Under the pieces are notes generated by a model. That model was not told where the DNA came from. It searched no databases and saw nothing but the letters and a program-made list of their open reading frames with translations. The position numbers and the translations under genes were made by a program. A stretch of 64,000 bases of DNA, from contig NZ_CP134400.1 in assembly GCF_002968285.2 (NCBI RefSeq), positions 2,294,001 through 2,358,000 of the forward strand. The letters run 5' to 3'. This DNA is from Mycobacterium sp. ITM-2016-00318 (GTDB lineage Bacteria; Actinomycetota; Actinomycetes; Mycobacteriales; Mycobacteriaceae). This document shows, in pieces, positions 55,491-62,144 of the stretch; position 1 is the stretch's first letter, and every line of letters starts with the position of its first letter.

Positions 55491-55511
55491 ATTGGCTCGG
55501 ACCGAGCCAAT
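55491..55511. promoter_or_regulatory. 21-bp palindrome at the CsbD transcription start
   Basis: ATTGGCTCGG-A-CCGAGCCAAT has perfect 10-bp arms with one central base. It sits at about +1 to +21 of the predicted SigF transcript, so it can be a repressor site or a 5'-terminal mRNA hairpin. Confidence 0.65.
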
Positions 55512-55517
55512 CACGGC

Positions 55518-55545
55518 ATACCCCGAGACGGTGGAAATCCAAACC
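55518..55545 (-). promoter_or_regulatory. SigF-type promoter of the CsbD gene
   Basis: GGTTT (55545-55541), 17 nt, then GGGTAT (55523-55518) on the minus strand match the SigF consensus at both elements and spacing. Expected start of transcription is near 55511. Confidence 0.8.
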
Positions 55546-56088
55546 GAGGAACGCGTCACAGCGGAACCGACAAACCTGCACGCACCCCTTCCAGGTCGGG
55601 TCCAGAGGCGACCCGAGATATTCGCGGTACTCGACGTCGCGGATAGCGCCGCCTTGCTATGAGCTGTGACCGTGTTCTCATGGCCCCGACGAGATGTGTT
55701 GTGAGCGAGGCGTCCTGATGGTCAGGTAAGGGCCTGGTGAGCACCTTCGACGTGTGCCATATCGCCTTCGTTGAGGCGCAACACTCTGCAGCTATCCGCG
55801 TAGAGACAATACACAGCGAACTCCCAGCATTCTTTCAGGACGGCGACAACGTTCGGTGTATACGAGGTAGAGAGGACGCCCGGGCTGAAATTTTGGCTAC
55901 TCGGATGCTTGTGCGCATGTTGAACACTAGCGTTGCTGTCGAACGCAACTAATGGCGTGTAGTTAACTACTCCACAGTTGTGAAGTACTTGTGAGGCGCC
56001 TTTGCGTTGTCGTAAATTCAAGTGGTCGGGAATTGGAACGTAGCTGGTGGCGGGGGCTGTCCAGCTCTGGGGGAAAGCACTAAAGAGA
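55546..56088. other. accessory intergenic stretch, no firm gene
   Basis: The 55.6-56.09 kb part is less GC-rich than its neighbours. It holds two opposed frames that overlap each other, 55737-55952 plus (71 residues, GTG start) and 55722-56021 minus (99 residues), both without a recognisable family. The AT-richer composition and lack of synteny suggest imported or decaying DNA. Confidence 0.45.
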
Positions 56089-56595
56089 ATGACTCATCAT
56101 GCACAACAGCGCCCGCAGCGGGTGCGCATCGCTACCGCAGCGATCTTGACGACAGGGGCGATTCTGTTCGCCGGACCAGTCGGCATCGCACTCGCCGACA
56201 CCCCCGCCGGTCCGAGCGGCGGCCCCACCAACCCCGGCGGCGGCACCACCGGTCCCGGCGGCGGCCCCGGACCAAATGACCCAGGCCAGGGTCCCGGCGG
56301 CCCAGGCGGAGGCCCCGGCGATCCCGGTGAAGGCCCCGACGGCCCTCATGGCGGAGGCCCCACCGGCCCCGGCCCCGACACCCCGCCACCGAACACCGGC
56401 GGCTCGACTAACCCCGGCACCCAAATCCGGAACGCGGTGACCGCGTACCGGGCGCAGCTCGACGCGGCCATCGCGCAACTCCGCACAGCCACCAGAGCGC
56501 ACAACAGGGCCCAGATCCAAGCAGCCCTCAACCAGATCAACGCGACCAACACCGCGCTACGCAGCTCGATCCACACCGTCGTCAAACACCGTTGA
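56089..56595 (+). CDS. secreted Gly/Pro-rich protein with helical tail
   Basis: This 168-residue protein has a signal peptide (VRIATAAILTTGAILFAGPV, cleaved after IALA) and a central low-complexity stretch of about 70 residues made of Gly/Pro repeats (GGGTTGPGGGPGPNDPGQGP). It ends with a helical domain NAVTAYRAQLDAAIAQLRTA, HNRAQIQAALNQINATNTAL. The linker resembles a flexible wall-spanning spacer. No sorting motif is seen. It precedes copy 3 of the CGxDC family by 31 bp, likely the same operon. Confidence 0.78.
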   Translation: MTHHAQQRPQRVRIATAAILTTGAILFAGPVGIALADTPAGPSGGPTNPGGGTTGPGGGPGPNDPGQGPGGPGGGPGDPGEGPDGPHGGGPTGPGPDTPPPNTGGSTNPGTQIRNAVTAYRAQLDAAIAQLRTATRAHNRAQIQAALNQINATNTALRSSIHTVVKHR

Positions 56596-56626
56596 CACTG
56601 CATCAAGCATAAGAAGGGACAACACC

Positions 56627-56980
56627 ATGATCACTATCACGCGGGGACTTGCTGTCGGCGCTGTACTTGCTGGCGCTGCGGTCGGGTTAGCCGGCCCGGC
56701 GTCCGCGGAACCAACCGCGGGAAACTACACCGCAACAATCATCGACCCGGGCGATAGCAACAAGACGGGGTCGACGACTTGGAATCTGGCCTCCTGTGGT
56801 CCGGACTGTTTCAACGTAAACGACACGAGCAAAACCTTGTGGCAGTTGCACCGGCAGGGCACGGTGTGGACCGGATCTGACGACATCAACACTGTCTCAC
56901 TAGACAACGACTCCCTTATCCTCACGCTTCAATACCGGGACGGGCACCCCAACGTCGTGATTGGGCTGACCAAGGTCTGA
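56627..56980 (+). CDS. small secreted protein with CGxDC motif (copy 3)
   Basis: This 117-residue protein has signal peptide GAVLAGAAVGLAGPASA cleaved near residue 27. The mature domain has NLASCGPDCFNVN, LWQLHRQGTVWTGSDD and LILTLQYRDG, ending LTKV. Together with copies 1 and 2 it defines the family: signal peptide, CGxDC, a W-T/V-G strand and a short C-terminus. It shares no other recognised domain. ATG at 56627 follows AGAAGGGA. Confidence 0.82.
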   Translation: MITITRGLAVGAVLAGAAVGLAGPASAEPTAGNYTATIIDPGDSNKTGSTTWNLASCGPDCFNVNDTSKTLWQLHRQGTVWTGSDDINTVSLDNDSLILTLQYRDGHPNVVIGLTKV

Positions 56981-57275
56981 CGTCATTGGGGAGCACCGTT
57001 TCACCACCGAAGAAATGACTCGGCCCGCCACCCGTCGGGAGTTGAGTGACGGGTCACAGCGGACATACCTCCACCGTAGGCAGATAGCACCAATCCTCAG
57101 CCCACGGTGTCCGTCGCTGCCGCGTGGGACGGTCGCTCTAAGTGTGTCCCCGGAACGGCCCTTCCGTTAGTTTGCGCGTGAGAGTACATTTCGGGGCGAC
57201 CGGGTTTGCGCCACCGCCAATAAGCTACAGCTGCCCGGTCCGGGTCAGGGGTGACCTGTGCAAGGGGGGAACGGC
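56981..57275. other. regulatory gap upstream of TetR gene 1
   Basis: This 295-bp gap holds ACCCGTC-11 nt-GACGGGT (57030-57054), possibly the end of the previous transcript, and CCCGG-T-CCGGG (57234-57244), which lies 32 bp before the TetR start codon and could be its operator. No gene is seen. Confidence 0.4.
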
Positions 57276-57923
57276 ATGGAACAACCGGACGAGCTAGAAA
57301 GGCGTCGAAGGGGCCGGCCTCGGAAAGGGGATCCGAAGACCAGCCATCAGCGTCTAATCAGTACTGCGCGACAGGTCTTCGCCCGACGCGGCTATGGGGG
57401 CACCTCCTTGCAGGAGGTGGCCGAGCGGGCGGGTGTATCGCGGCCAGCGGTGAGCTATTACTTTCCAGAGGGCAAGCTTCAGCTGTATTGGGCCGTTACC
57501 GAGGCCATCTATTGCGACGTACTGAAACCTGCCATCGACCGCGCAGGCGAGAAATCGACTCTGGTGGACCAAATTTCGGTGTTCTTAAATGTCGCGGGCC
57601 ACGCGGTCGTTGACGACATGCCTGCTGCGGCATTTCTATGCACGTCGGCCACTGAGTGCCAGAGCCACCCAGAACTGCGCCATCCCCATCATGATCCGGT
57701 GACCGCCGCCCGACGGTTCTTGACCCTGGCGGTCAATGAGGCAGTTGGCCGCGGTGAGCTATCCGCCGACACCGAGCAACCCCCTTTAGTCGCCACACTT
57801 CTTGCGATGCTGGGGGGCATAGGGTTCTACGCTGCATTCGTCGGCGAGCCGAAACAGGTAAATGCGATTGCCGCACAAATCCACCAGCAATTGACAGGCG
57901 GGTTGCCGGCGGGCTCCCTTTAG
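57276..57923 (+). CDS. TetR/AcrR-family regulator (copy 1)
   Basis: This 215-residue protein has an N-terminal HTH (ISTARQVFARRGYGGTSLQE, VAERAGVSRPAVSYYFPEGK) preceded by a basic arm RRRRGRPRKG. The C-terminal ligand domain has AAFLCTSATECQSHPELRHP and LLAMLGGIGFYAAFVGEP. The ATG at 57276 follows AAGGGGGGAA; an in-frame GTG at 57258 is less likely. The second TetR gene at 58408-59082 has the same domain order and similar motifs, so the two are paralogues. Regulon unknown. Confidence 0.88.
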   Translation: MEQPDELERRRRGRPRKGDPKTSHQRLISTARQVFARRGYGGTSLQEVAERAGVSRPAVSYYFPEGKLQLYWAVTEAIYCDVLKPAIDRAGEKSTLVDQISVFLNVAGHAVVDDMPAAAFLCTSATECQSHPELRHPHHDPVTAARRFLTLAVNEAVGRGELSADTEQPPLVATLLAMLGGIGFYAAFVGEPKQVNAIAAQIHQQLTGGLPAGSL

Positions 57924-58407
57924 CCACCGCGTGTGGTCGCTCATGTGTAAGGGTGTAGCACTCGTACATCCCTCGGCACTAAGGCCGCACCGCTCCGAAG
58001 GGCGGCCCTGGCCCCTAATCGACCCTGTGGTGCATATGTGGTGCAAACGGTGCCAGCAGTCTTTCTAAACGCCAGTTGACATGTGGTAATGCTGGTGCGC
58101 GACACTGGGATTGACCCGATTGGGCAGGCGTTCGGATGGGATCGCAAAGCCGCGGGTTCCTCTGTGTTGATTGCGGTTTCGCTGGCGTTGTGGGGTGTGG
58201 ACTGCGACCGGCCGATGCGACCTAGGCGCAGCGCGAATCGGCCGACCCGACCGCACGTCACCCGCTCACAGCTGAAGTCTTAATTGGAAACGGTCACTAC
58301 TGAGGAAACAAGCGGCTACAGCAGCGGCCCGTTAGACAGCGAGCTGGCCTTGTTGAGTCGTCAGCACTTCCCACCGTCGACGACGCCAAGACGACAAAGT
58401 ACGCAGG
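57924..58407. other. gap containing a degenerate att site
   Basis: No gene is seen in these 484 bp. GTGGTGCA occurs twice with an 11-bp period (58027-58034 and 58038-58045). A 37-nt copy of the integration-site sequence lies at 58085-58121. The contents suit the left end of an older inserted segment. Confidence 0.5.
58085..58121. repeat. att-like direct repeat, degenerate copy
   Basis: This copy matches 60300-60336 at 32 of 37 positions and 28 of the first 30, and lies in the same orientation. Its T-arm stem is mutated, so it is the older copy. Two copies 2.2 kb apart delimit a segment holding TetR copy 2 and a broken gene. Confidence 0.65.
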
Positions 58408-59082
58408 CTACTTGGGTGGGGTCGCCCACAGCGTTCCGGTCAAAAACTGCTGCATTTCTGCAGCAGCGGCGCCTGTCTCCCGCGGTGTGCCGACGAATCC
58501 GCCGAAAAAGCCTATGCCCCAGAGCATCGCGGCGAGGGCGTCAGCCAACGGCTGCACTCGAGTGGCCGAGGATAGCTCACCACGCTCCACTGCGTCTTTC
58601 ACCGCCCAGGTTAAGAATCGCCGGATGATTGTCAGGGGGCAATGGTCCGGGTCGCGCAGTTCGGGACGGGTCTCACAGTCAGCAACCGAGGTGCATAAAA
58701 ACGCAAGGACAGACCTGTCCTGAGCAATCGCGCTGCAGGCCGCTTCGACGAAAACCGACAGCTGGCGTACCAGACCGGTCTCCTGAGCCGCACGGTTGAT
58801 TGCAGGCGCCACCACCCCGGTATAGGTGGACGTGATGACGTCGTTATACATCGTGGGTTTGTCCGCGAAGTGATAATTCAGCGCCGGCCGCGATACCCCC
58901 GCCCGCCGGGCCACCTCCGCGAGGTTGGTGCCGTCGTAGCCGCATTCGCTGAAGACCTCCCTCGCGGCGTTCACAAGACGCTCATGGGTCACCCATCCGG
59001 CAGCCCCTGCAGGCCGGCCGGGACCGCGCCGTCCTCGCTCATCCGATTGCTCCACAATCGCCGCCCGTTCCCCCCGAGCCAT
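58408..59082 (-). CDS. TetR/AcrR-family regulator (copy 2)
   Basis: This 224-residue protein has HTH residues VNAAREVFSECGYDGTNLAE and VARRAGVSRPALNYHFADKP. The C-terminal domain has LAFLCTSVADCETRPELRDP, TIIRRFLTWAVKDAVERGEL and LAAMLWGIGFFGGFVGTP, the same blocks as copy 1. Start at the ATG 59082, just downstream of a tandem 13-bp repeat; an earlier in-frame codon at 59115 lies inside that repeat. It diverges from the gene at 59634. Confidence 0.88.
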   Translation of the reverse strand: MARGERAAIVEQSDERGRRGPGRPAGAAGWVTHERLVNAAREVFSECGYDGTNLAEVARRAGVSRPALNYHFADKPTMYNDVITSTYTGVVAPAINRAAQETGLVRQLSVFVEAACSAIAQDRSVLAFLCTSVADCETRPELRDPDHCPLTIIRRFLTWAVKDAVERGELSSATRVQPLADALAAMLWGIGFFGGFVGTPRETGAAAAEMQQFLTGTLWATPPK

Positions 59083-59633
59083 ATCCACCCCTTGCTTGCC
59101 ACCCCTGCTTGCCACCCCATGGCCGCGCGGCGCCCGCGAATTGACGGCCCCGCAAACAGTCCGGTACCGAACGTAGCTTGTTCAGCGCCCAGATCAAAGC
59201 CCAAAGGCCGCCCCGATCTCCTGCCTATAGGCAATTTTCATGTGACTTGGCGGTGGGGCAGTCCCTCACTAGTAACAATGACCGGCAAATCCGCGATTCT
59301 CATGCGCCCGTGTTGTGAGCAGTCCCCGACTCTTGCAACACGGGTCCGTCTCTTCGGAGTGGGACATCGGTCACGTCGCCCGCCTTGGCTGCGCCTTCAT
59401 CGCTGCACCCACCTTAGGGTCGCCCCGCCGAACCGCCTCGCGTCGGACCGAGACGTGACCAACCCCAGCGTCGACGCTCTAGGCACCTTTCCCGCGCCGT
59501 AGCCGCCGAAACAATTTCGACACAAGGATCGGGCCGCCACCGGCCCGGAATTTCGTGTTCCGCCATCGAACCAAAACAGCCACGAGTCAGGCGTACCGTC
59601 CGCTTCACCAGGTACAAACACAGAGGAGCCGAC
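59083..59633. other. divergent intergenic region with a tandem 13-bp repeat
   Basis: TGCTTGCCACCCC occurs twice in exact tandem (59093-59105, 59106-59118), immediately upstream of TetR copy 2. No gene is supported in the remaining bases. The gene at 59634 has AGAGGAG before its ATG. Operators for the TetR protein would be expected here, but I see no clear palindrome. Confidence 0.45.
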
Positions 59634-60194
59634 ATGTCCGCGACCGATCAGGACTGGACCAAGCCCGCCGCCATGGCGATTCCAAAAGAAGGATTTTTCG
59701 AGCTTGAGCGGGGACGGTACGGGCCGGTTTTTCCGCGCACCCCGGCGTGCTACGGCTTCTCGATCATCGCGAAGGTGAAGGAGGGTCGGGAGGACGCGAT
59801 CCGCGAACACGGCAAAACCATCGAGGCAGCGATCACCGAAACGCCCGAGTTCCTCGCTCCACTACGCCTTCACTACCTGCGCTGGTTGCTCTTCGACATC
59901 GGTGATGGCTTGACTTTCCAATACCAAGGCATCTTCGACACCGATTTTGACAAGTACACCGAGGACGCCGTGCAGCTGTTCGGCCAGAGCGGAATCAATA
60001 CGGTGTTCACCAATCTCGAGGGGTTCCCCGAGAATTAAAAGAAGAACCCGGACGCATTTGTGACGTTCGTGCGCGAGCACCACTTCCCCAGTTTCTTGGA
60101 GTATGGCGAATACCCGTACGTGACGGCCGATGAGGTCAAGAAGGCGCTACGGCTCAAGGATGCGTTCTCGACAATGCTCGATCAGATGCAGTAA
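59634..60194 (+). pseudogene. hypothetical gene interrupted by an in-frame TAA
   Basis: The frame from 59634 encodes 134 residues (FFELERGRYGPVFPRTPACY, YGFSIIAKVKEGREDAIREH, LHYLRWLLFDIGDGLTFQYQ, FDTDFDKYTEDAVQLFGQSG, NLEGFPEN) then TAA at 60036-60038. The same frame continues after the stop as KKNPDAFVTFVREHHFPSFL, EYGEYPYVTADEVKKALRLK, AFSTMLDQMQ to a second TAA at 60192-60194. Sense on both sides shows a once continuous protein of about 185 residues. I know the family only as a conserved hypothetical. Readthrough is possible but unproven. Confidence 0.75.
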
Positions 60195-60299
60195 GTGCGG
60201 GCGCTGACAGAGAACGGCCTCAGCCCCCGAGTTGGATGGCCAGGTCATATCTAGGTCACGCGGCTTCGGGAGTGGGGGAATTTACGCGTCCTGAACTGC

Positions 60300-60336
60300 G
60301 GTAATACTGGTGCGCGATACTGGGATTGAACCAGTT
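60300..60336. repeat. attachment site with tRNA 3'-end sequence
   Basis: Reading the minus strand from 60335 to 60308 gives ACTGG-TTCAATC-CCAGT (T-arm stem and 7-nt loop) followed by ATCGCGC-A-CCA (acceptor strand, discriminator, CCA). That is the last 28 nt of a tRNA, and my recollection of mycobacterial tRNA-Val sequences fits. The rest of the tRNA is not present here, so this is the duplicated end of an integration target. The intact tRNA should lie beyond the right edge of the window. Confidence 0.8.
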
Positions 60337-60464
60337 AAATTGCTTTGCTACCGTGGTGTTGTGATCAGCAAAAACAGTGGGTCTGCCTGTGCTGATGCTG
60401 GTCAGCGTAGCGGAGTGTTTCGGAAAGTTGCAACAGACTTGTTACAGTATTGTTAGCCCAAGGC

Positions 60465-60483
60465 TGGCCCACGTTGGCCCACG
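60465..60483 (+). repeat. tandem 9-bp repeats, possible integrase arm sites
   Basis: TGGCCCACG occurs at 60465-60473 and 60475-60483, 10 bp apart, between the att site and int. Tyrosine integrases of phages bind short direct repeats flanking the att core, so these are candidates. Confidence 0.4.
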
Positions 60484-60520
60484 CCACTGACCAGCGCAGT
60501 ATCGCAGAGCGGTGGAGGAC

Positions 60521-61669
60521 ATGGCACGGAAGAAGCGAATGCCAGGTACATTCGGCGCCGTCGAAACACTGCCCAGTGGTCGCCACCGCGCGCGGTACCG
60601 CGGACCCGACGGCCGCCGGTACACCGCTCCGACGCTGTTCCTGACCCAGAAGGACGCGCGCGGCTGGTTGGCAGTTCGGCAGGCCGACATCATCCGGGGC
60701 AAGTGGATGCCGCCCGACGCCGCCGACAGGCCTATGGCGCGCCTGACGTTCAAGAGCTACGCCGATACCTGGCTCGAGCAGCGTGACCTGAAGTCACGCA
60801 CTCGCGAGCATTACGAGAAGCTGTTGGAGGACCACATCGTGCCGAAGTTCGGGGCGATGCCTATCGCGTCGATCACCGCTGACGACGTGCGCGAGTGGCA
60901 CGCCAAGATGGGCACTAAGACCCCAACGCTGCGCGCTCACTGCTACGGCTTGCTGCGGGCGATGCTGGGCACCGCGGCCAGCGACGGCAAGATCTCGACC
61001 AATCCGTGTGTGATCCGTGGGGCGGCGACCGCGCGGCGCGCGCACAAGATCCGCCCCGCCACGATCGAAGAAATCGCCGTCATCGTCGAGGCGATGCCGG
61101 AGGCGTACCGGGCCATGATTCTGTTGGCGTCGTGGTGTGCGCTGAGGTTCGGTGAACTGACGGAACTGCGCCGCGGTGACATCACCATCGTTGAAGCCGA
61201 AGATCCCGAAGAGTCCTATGGCATTGCGCGCGTCGACCGCGCCGTCGTACGAGTCGATGCCGGTTTCGAAGTGACGACACCGAAGAGCGACGCCGGCCGC
61301 CGAGACGTCGAGATCCCTCCACATCTGCTTCCGGTTGTCCGCGAGCACCTCGACAGGTTCACCGGGTCAGATGCCGACGCGCCGCTGTTCCCTGCGGTCC
61401 ACGGCGGACACCTCGCCCCGGCGACGTTCTATCGCTGGTACTACCCTGCGCGTGCGGCGGCGAACCGCAACGATCTCCGCTTCCACGATCTCCGCCATAG
61501 CGGCGCGGTTCTCGCTGCGGCAACAGGCGCTACGCTCGCGGAACTGATGGCGCGCCTTGGACATTCGACACCAGCAGCCGCCATGCGCTACCAGCACGCC
61601 GCGCAAGGCCGCGACCGACAGATCGCGAAACTCCTGTCGAAACTCGCTGCCGCCGACACGCAGAATTGA
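60521..61669 (+). CDS. tyrosine-type site-specific integrase
   Basis: This 382-residue integrase has an N-terminal AP2-like arm-binding domain (RARYRGPDGRRYTAPTLFLT), an SAM-like core-binding domain (FKSYADTWLEQRDLKSRTRE) and the catalytic domain. Catalytic residues are visible: Arg in WCALRFGELTELR, the beta-hairpin Lys in TTPKSDAGRR, HxxR in FHDLRHSGAVL, His in ARLGHST and Tyr in AAMRYQHAAQG. The match to phiRv2 Rv2659c is high over HKIRPAT and GATLAELM blocks. ATG at 60521 after GGTGGAGGAC. Confidence 0.95.
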   Translation: MARKKRMPGTFGAVETLPSGRHRARYRGPDGRRYTAPTLFLTQKDARGWLAVRQADIIRGKWMPPDAADRPMARLTFKSYADTWLEQRDLKSRTREHYEKLLEDHIVPKFGAMPIASITADDVREWHAKMGTKTPTLRAHCYGLLRAMLGTAASDGKISTNPCVIRGAATARRAHKIRPATIEEIAVIVEAMPEAYRAMILLASWCALRFGELTELRRGDITIVEAEDPEESYGIARVDRAVVRVDAGFEVTTPKSDAGRRDVEIPPHLLPVVREHLDRFTGSDADAPLFPAVHGGHLAPATFYRWYYPARAAANRNDLRFHDLRHSGAVLAAATGATLAELMARLGHSTPAAAMRYQHAAQGRDRQIAKLLSKLAAADTQN

Positions 61670-61703
61670 GCCAAGTTCCAACGGAGTTCCAGAGCTATGC
61701 GCA

Positions 61704-61750
61704 TATACTCGGGTTAGTACCGATGGGGTAGTTCGGCAGTAACCCGGTAT
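61704..61750 (+). promoter_or_regulatory. inverted repeat overlapping a TATACT box
   Basis: Arms ATAC-CGGGTTA (61705-61716, one bulged T) and TAACCCG-GTAT (61740-61750) pair over 11 bp. TATACT (61704-61709) overlaps the left arm and would make a good -10 element, so the repeat could be an operator for excisionase expression. Confidence 0.4.
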
Positions 61751-61761
61751 GGGAGTGCTGA

Positions 61762-61901
61762 GGCCGTCATGGCCGTTTCGGACTGAATCATCGTGAACGG
61801 CGAGTCCAGTTCTGCCCAGATGGCAGAGAGCCCCGATAGGGAGCCGGCGAGAACAGGAGCCTCAAAGGGCTTCTGCTGGACTCGCCAGTTCTGAGGTCCA
61901 G
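61762..61901 (+). ncRNA. structured leader between int and the excisionase gene
   Basis: Helix 1 is GGCC-GTCAT-GGCC (61762-61774). Helix 2, GGCGAGTCCAG (61799-61809) with CTGGACTCGCC (61876-61886), is perfect over 11 bp. It encloses TCTGCC-CAGAT-GGCAGA (61811-61827) and AGGAGCC/GGCTTCT (61855-61874). CTGGAC (61876-61881) can instead pair with GTCCAG at 61896-61901. The two pairings exclude each other, as in a riboswitch or attenuator. No known RNA family was recognised. Confidence 0.45.
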
Positions 61902-61937
61902 TAGTCGCCCCGGCTTATCCGCTGGGAGTGTGACACC

Positions 61938-62144
61938 TTGGCAAGCAAGACGATTCAAGCTGCTACCGCCCGCCGCTATGCCAGCCTCAAAGAGGCCGGG
62001 GCATACGTCGGCGTCGGAGAGCGGACGATCCGGGATTGGATCACGCGCGGCCTGATCAAGGGCTACAAGATCAACGCGCGACTCATCCGTGTGGATCTGA
62101 ACGAGCTCGACGCAGCCATGCGGCCGTTCGGCGGTGCAGCGTAA
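61938..62144 (+). CDS. excisionase-like HTH protein
   Basis: This 68-residue protein has a MerR/excisionase-type helix-turn-helix: YASLKEAGAYVGVGERTIRD, then a wing LIKGYKINARLIRVDLNELD and the ending MRPFGGAA. The tail matches the phiRv2 protein Rv2657c, and I read it as the recombination directionality factor. TTG start at 61938 with GGGAG 9 nt upstream. Its stop overlaps the next start (TAATG). Confidence 0.85.
   Translation: MASKTIQAATARRYASLKEAGAYVGVGERTIRDWITRGLIKGYKINARLIRVDLNELDAAMRPFGGAA

Larger units (their letters stand above)
60195..60520. other. left end of the integrative element, att and int promoter region
   Basis: This 326-bp gap contains the att copy (60300-60336) and paired 9-bp repeats near 60465-60483. 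No gene is seen. Confidence 0.6.

Noticed and set aside
55722..56021. 99-residue minus frame and 71-residue plus frame in the AT-richer gap
   Set aside because: Mutually antisense, no homology recognised; mentioned only as part of the intergenic entry.
56220..56400. Gly/Pro-codon repeats resembling a CRISPR or PE/PPE array
   Set aside because: The repeats are in frame inside one secreted protein, irregular in length, and have no PE or PPE N-terminal domain; no CRISPR spacers are present.
58870..59502. 210-residue plus-strand frame
   Set aside because: Its first third is antisense to TetR copy 2 and the rest is Arg/Pro-rich without features.
60308..60335. A functional tRNA gene at the att site
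   Set aside because: Only the T-arm and acceptor 3' strand exist; D-arm and anticodon are absent, so it is an att duplicate.
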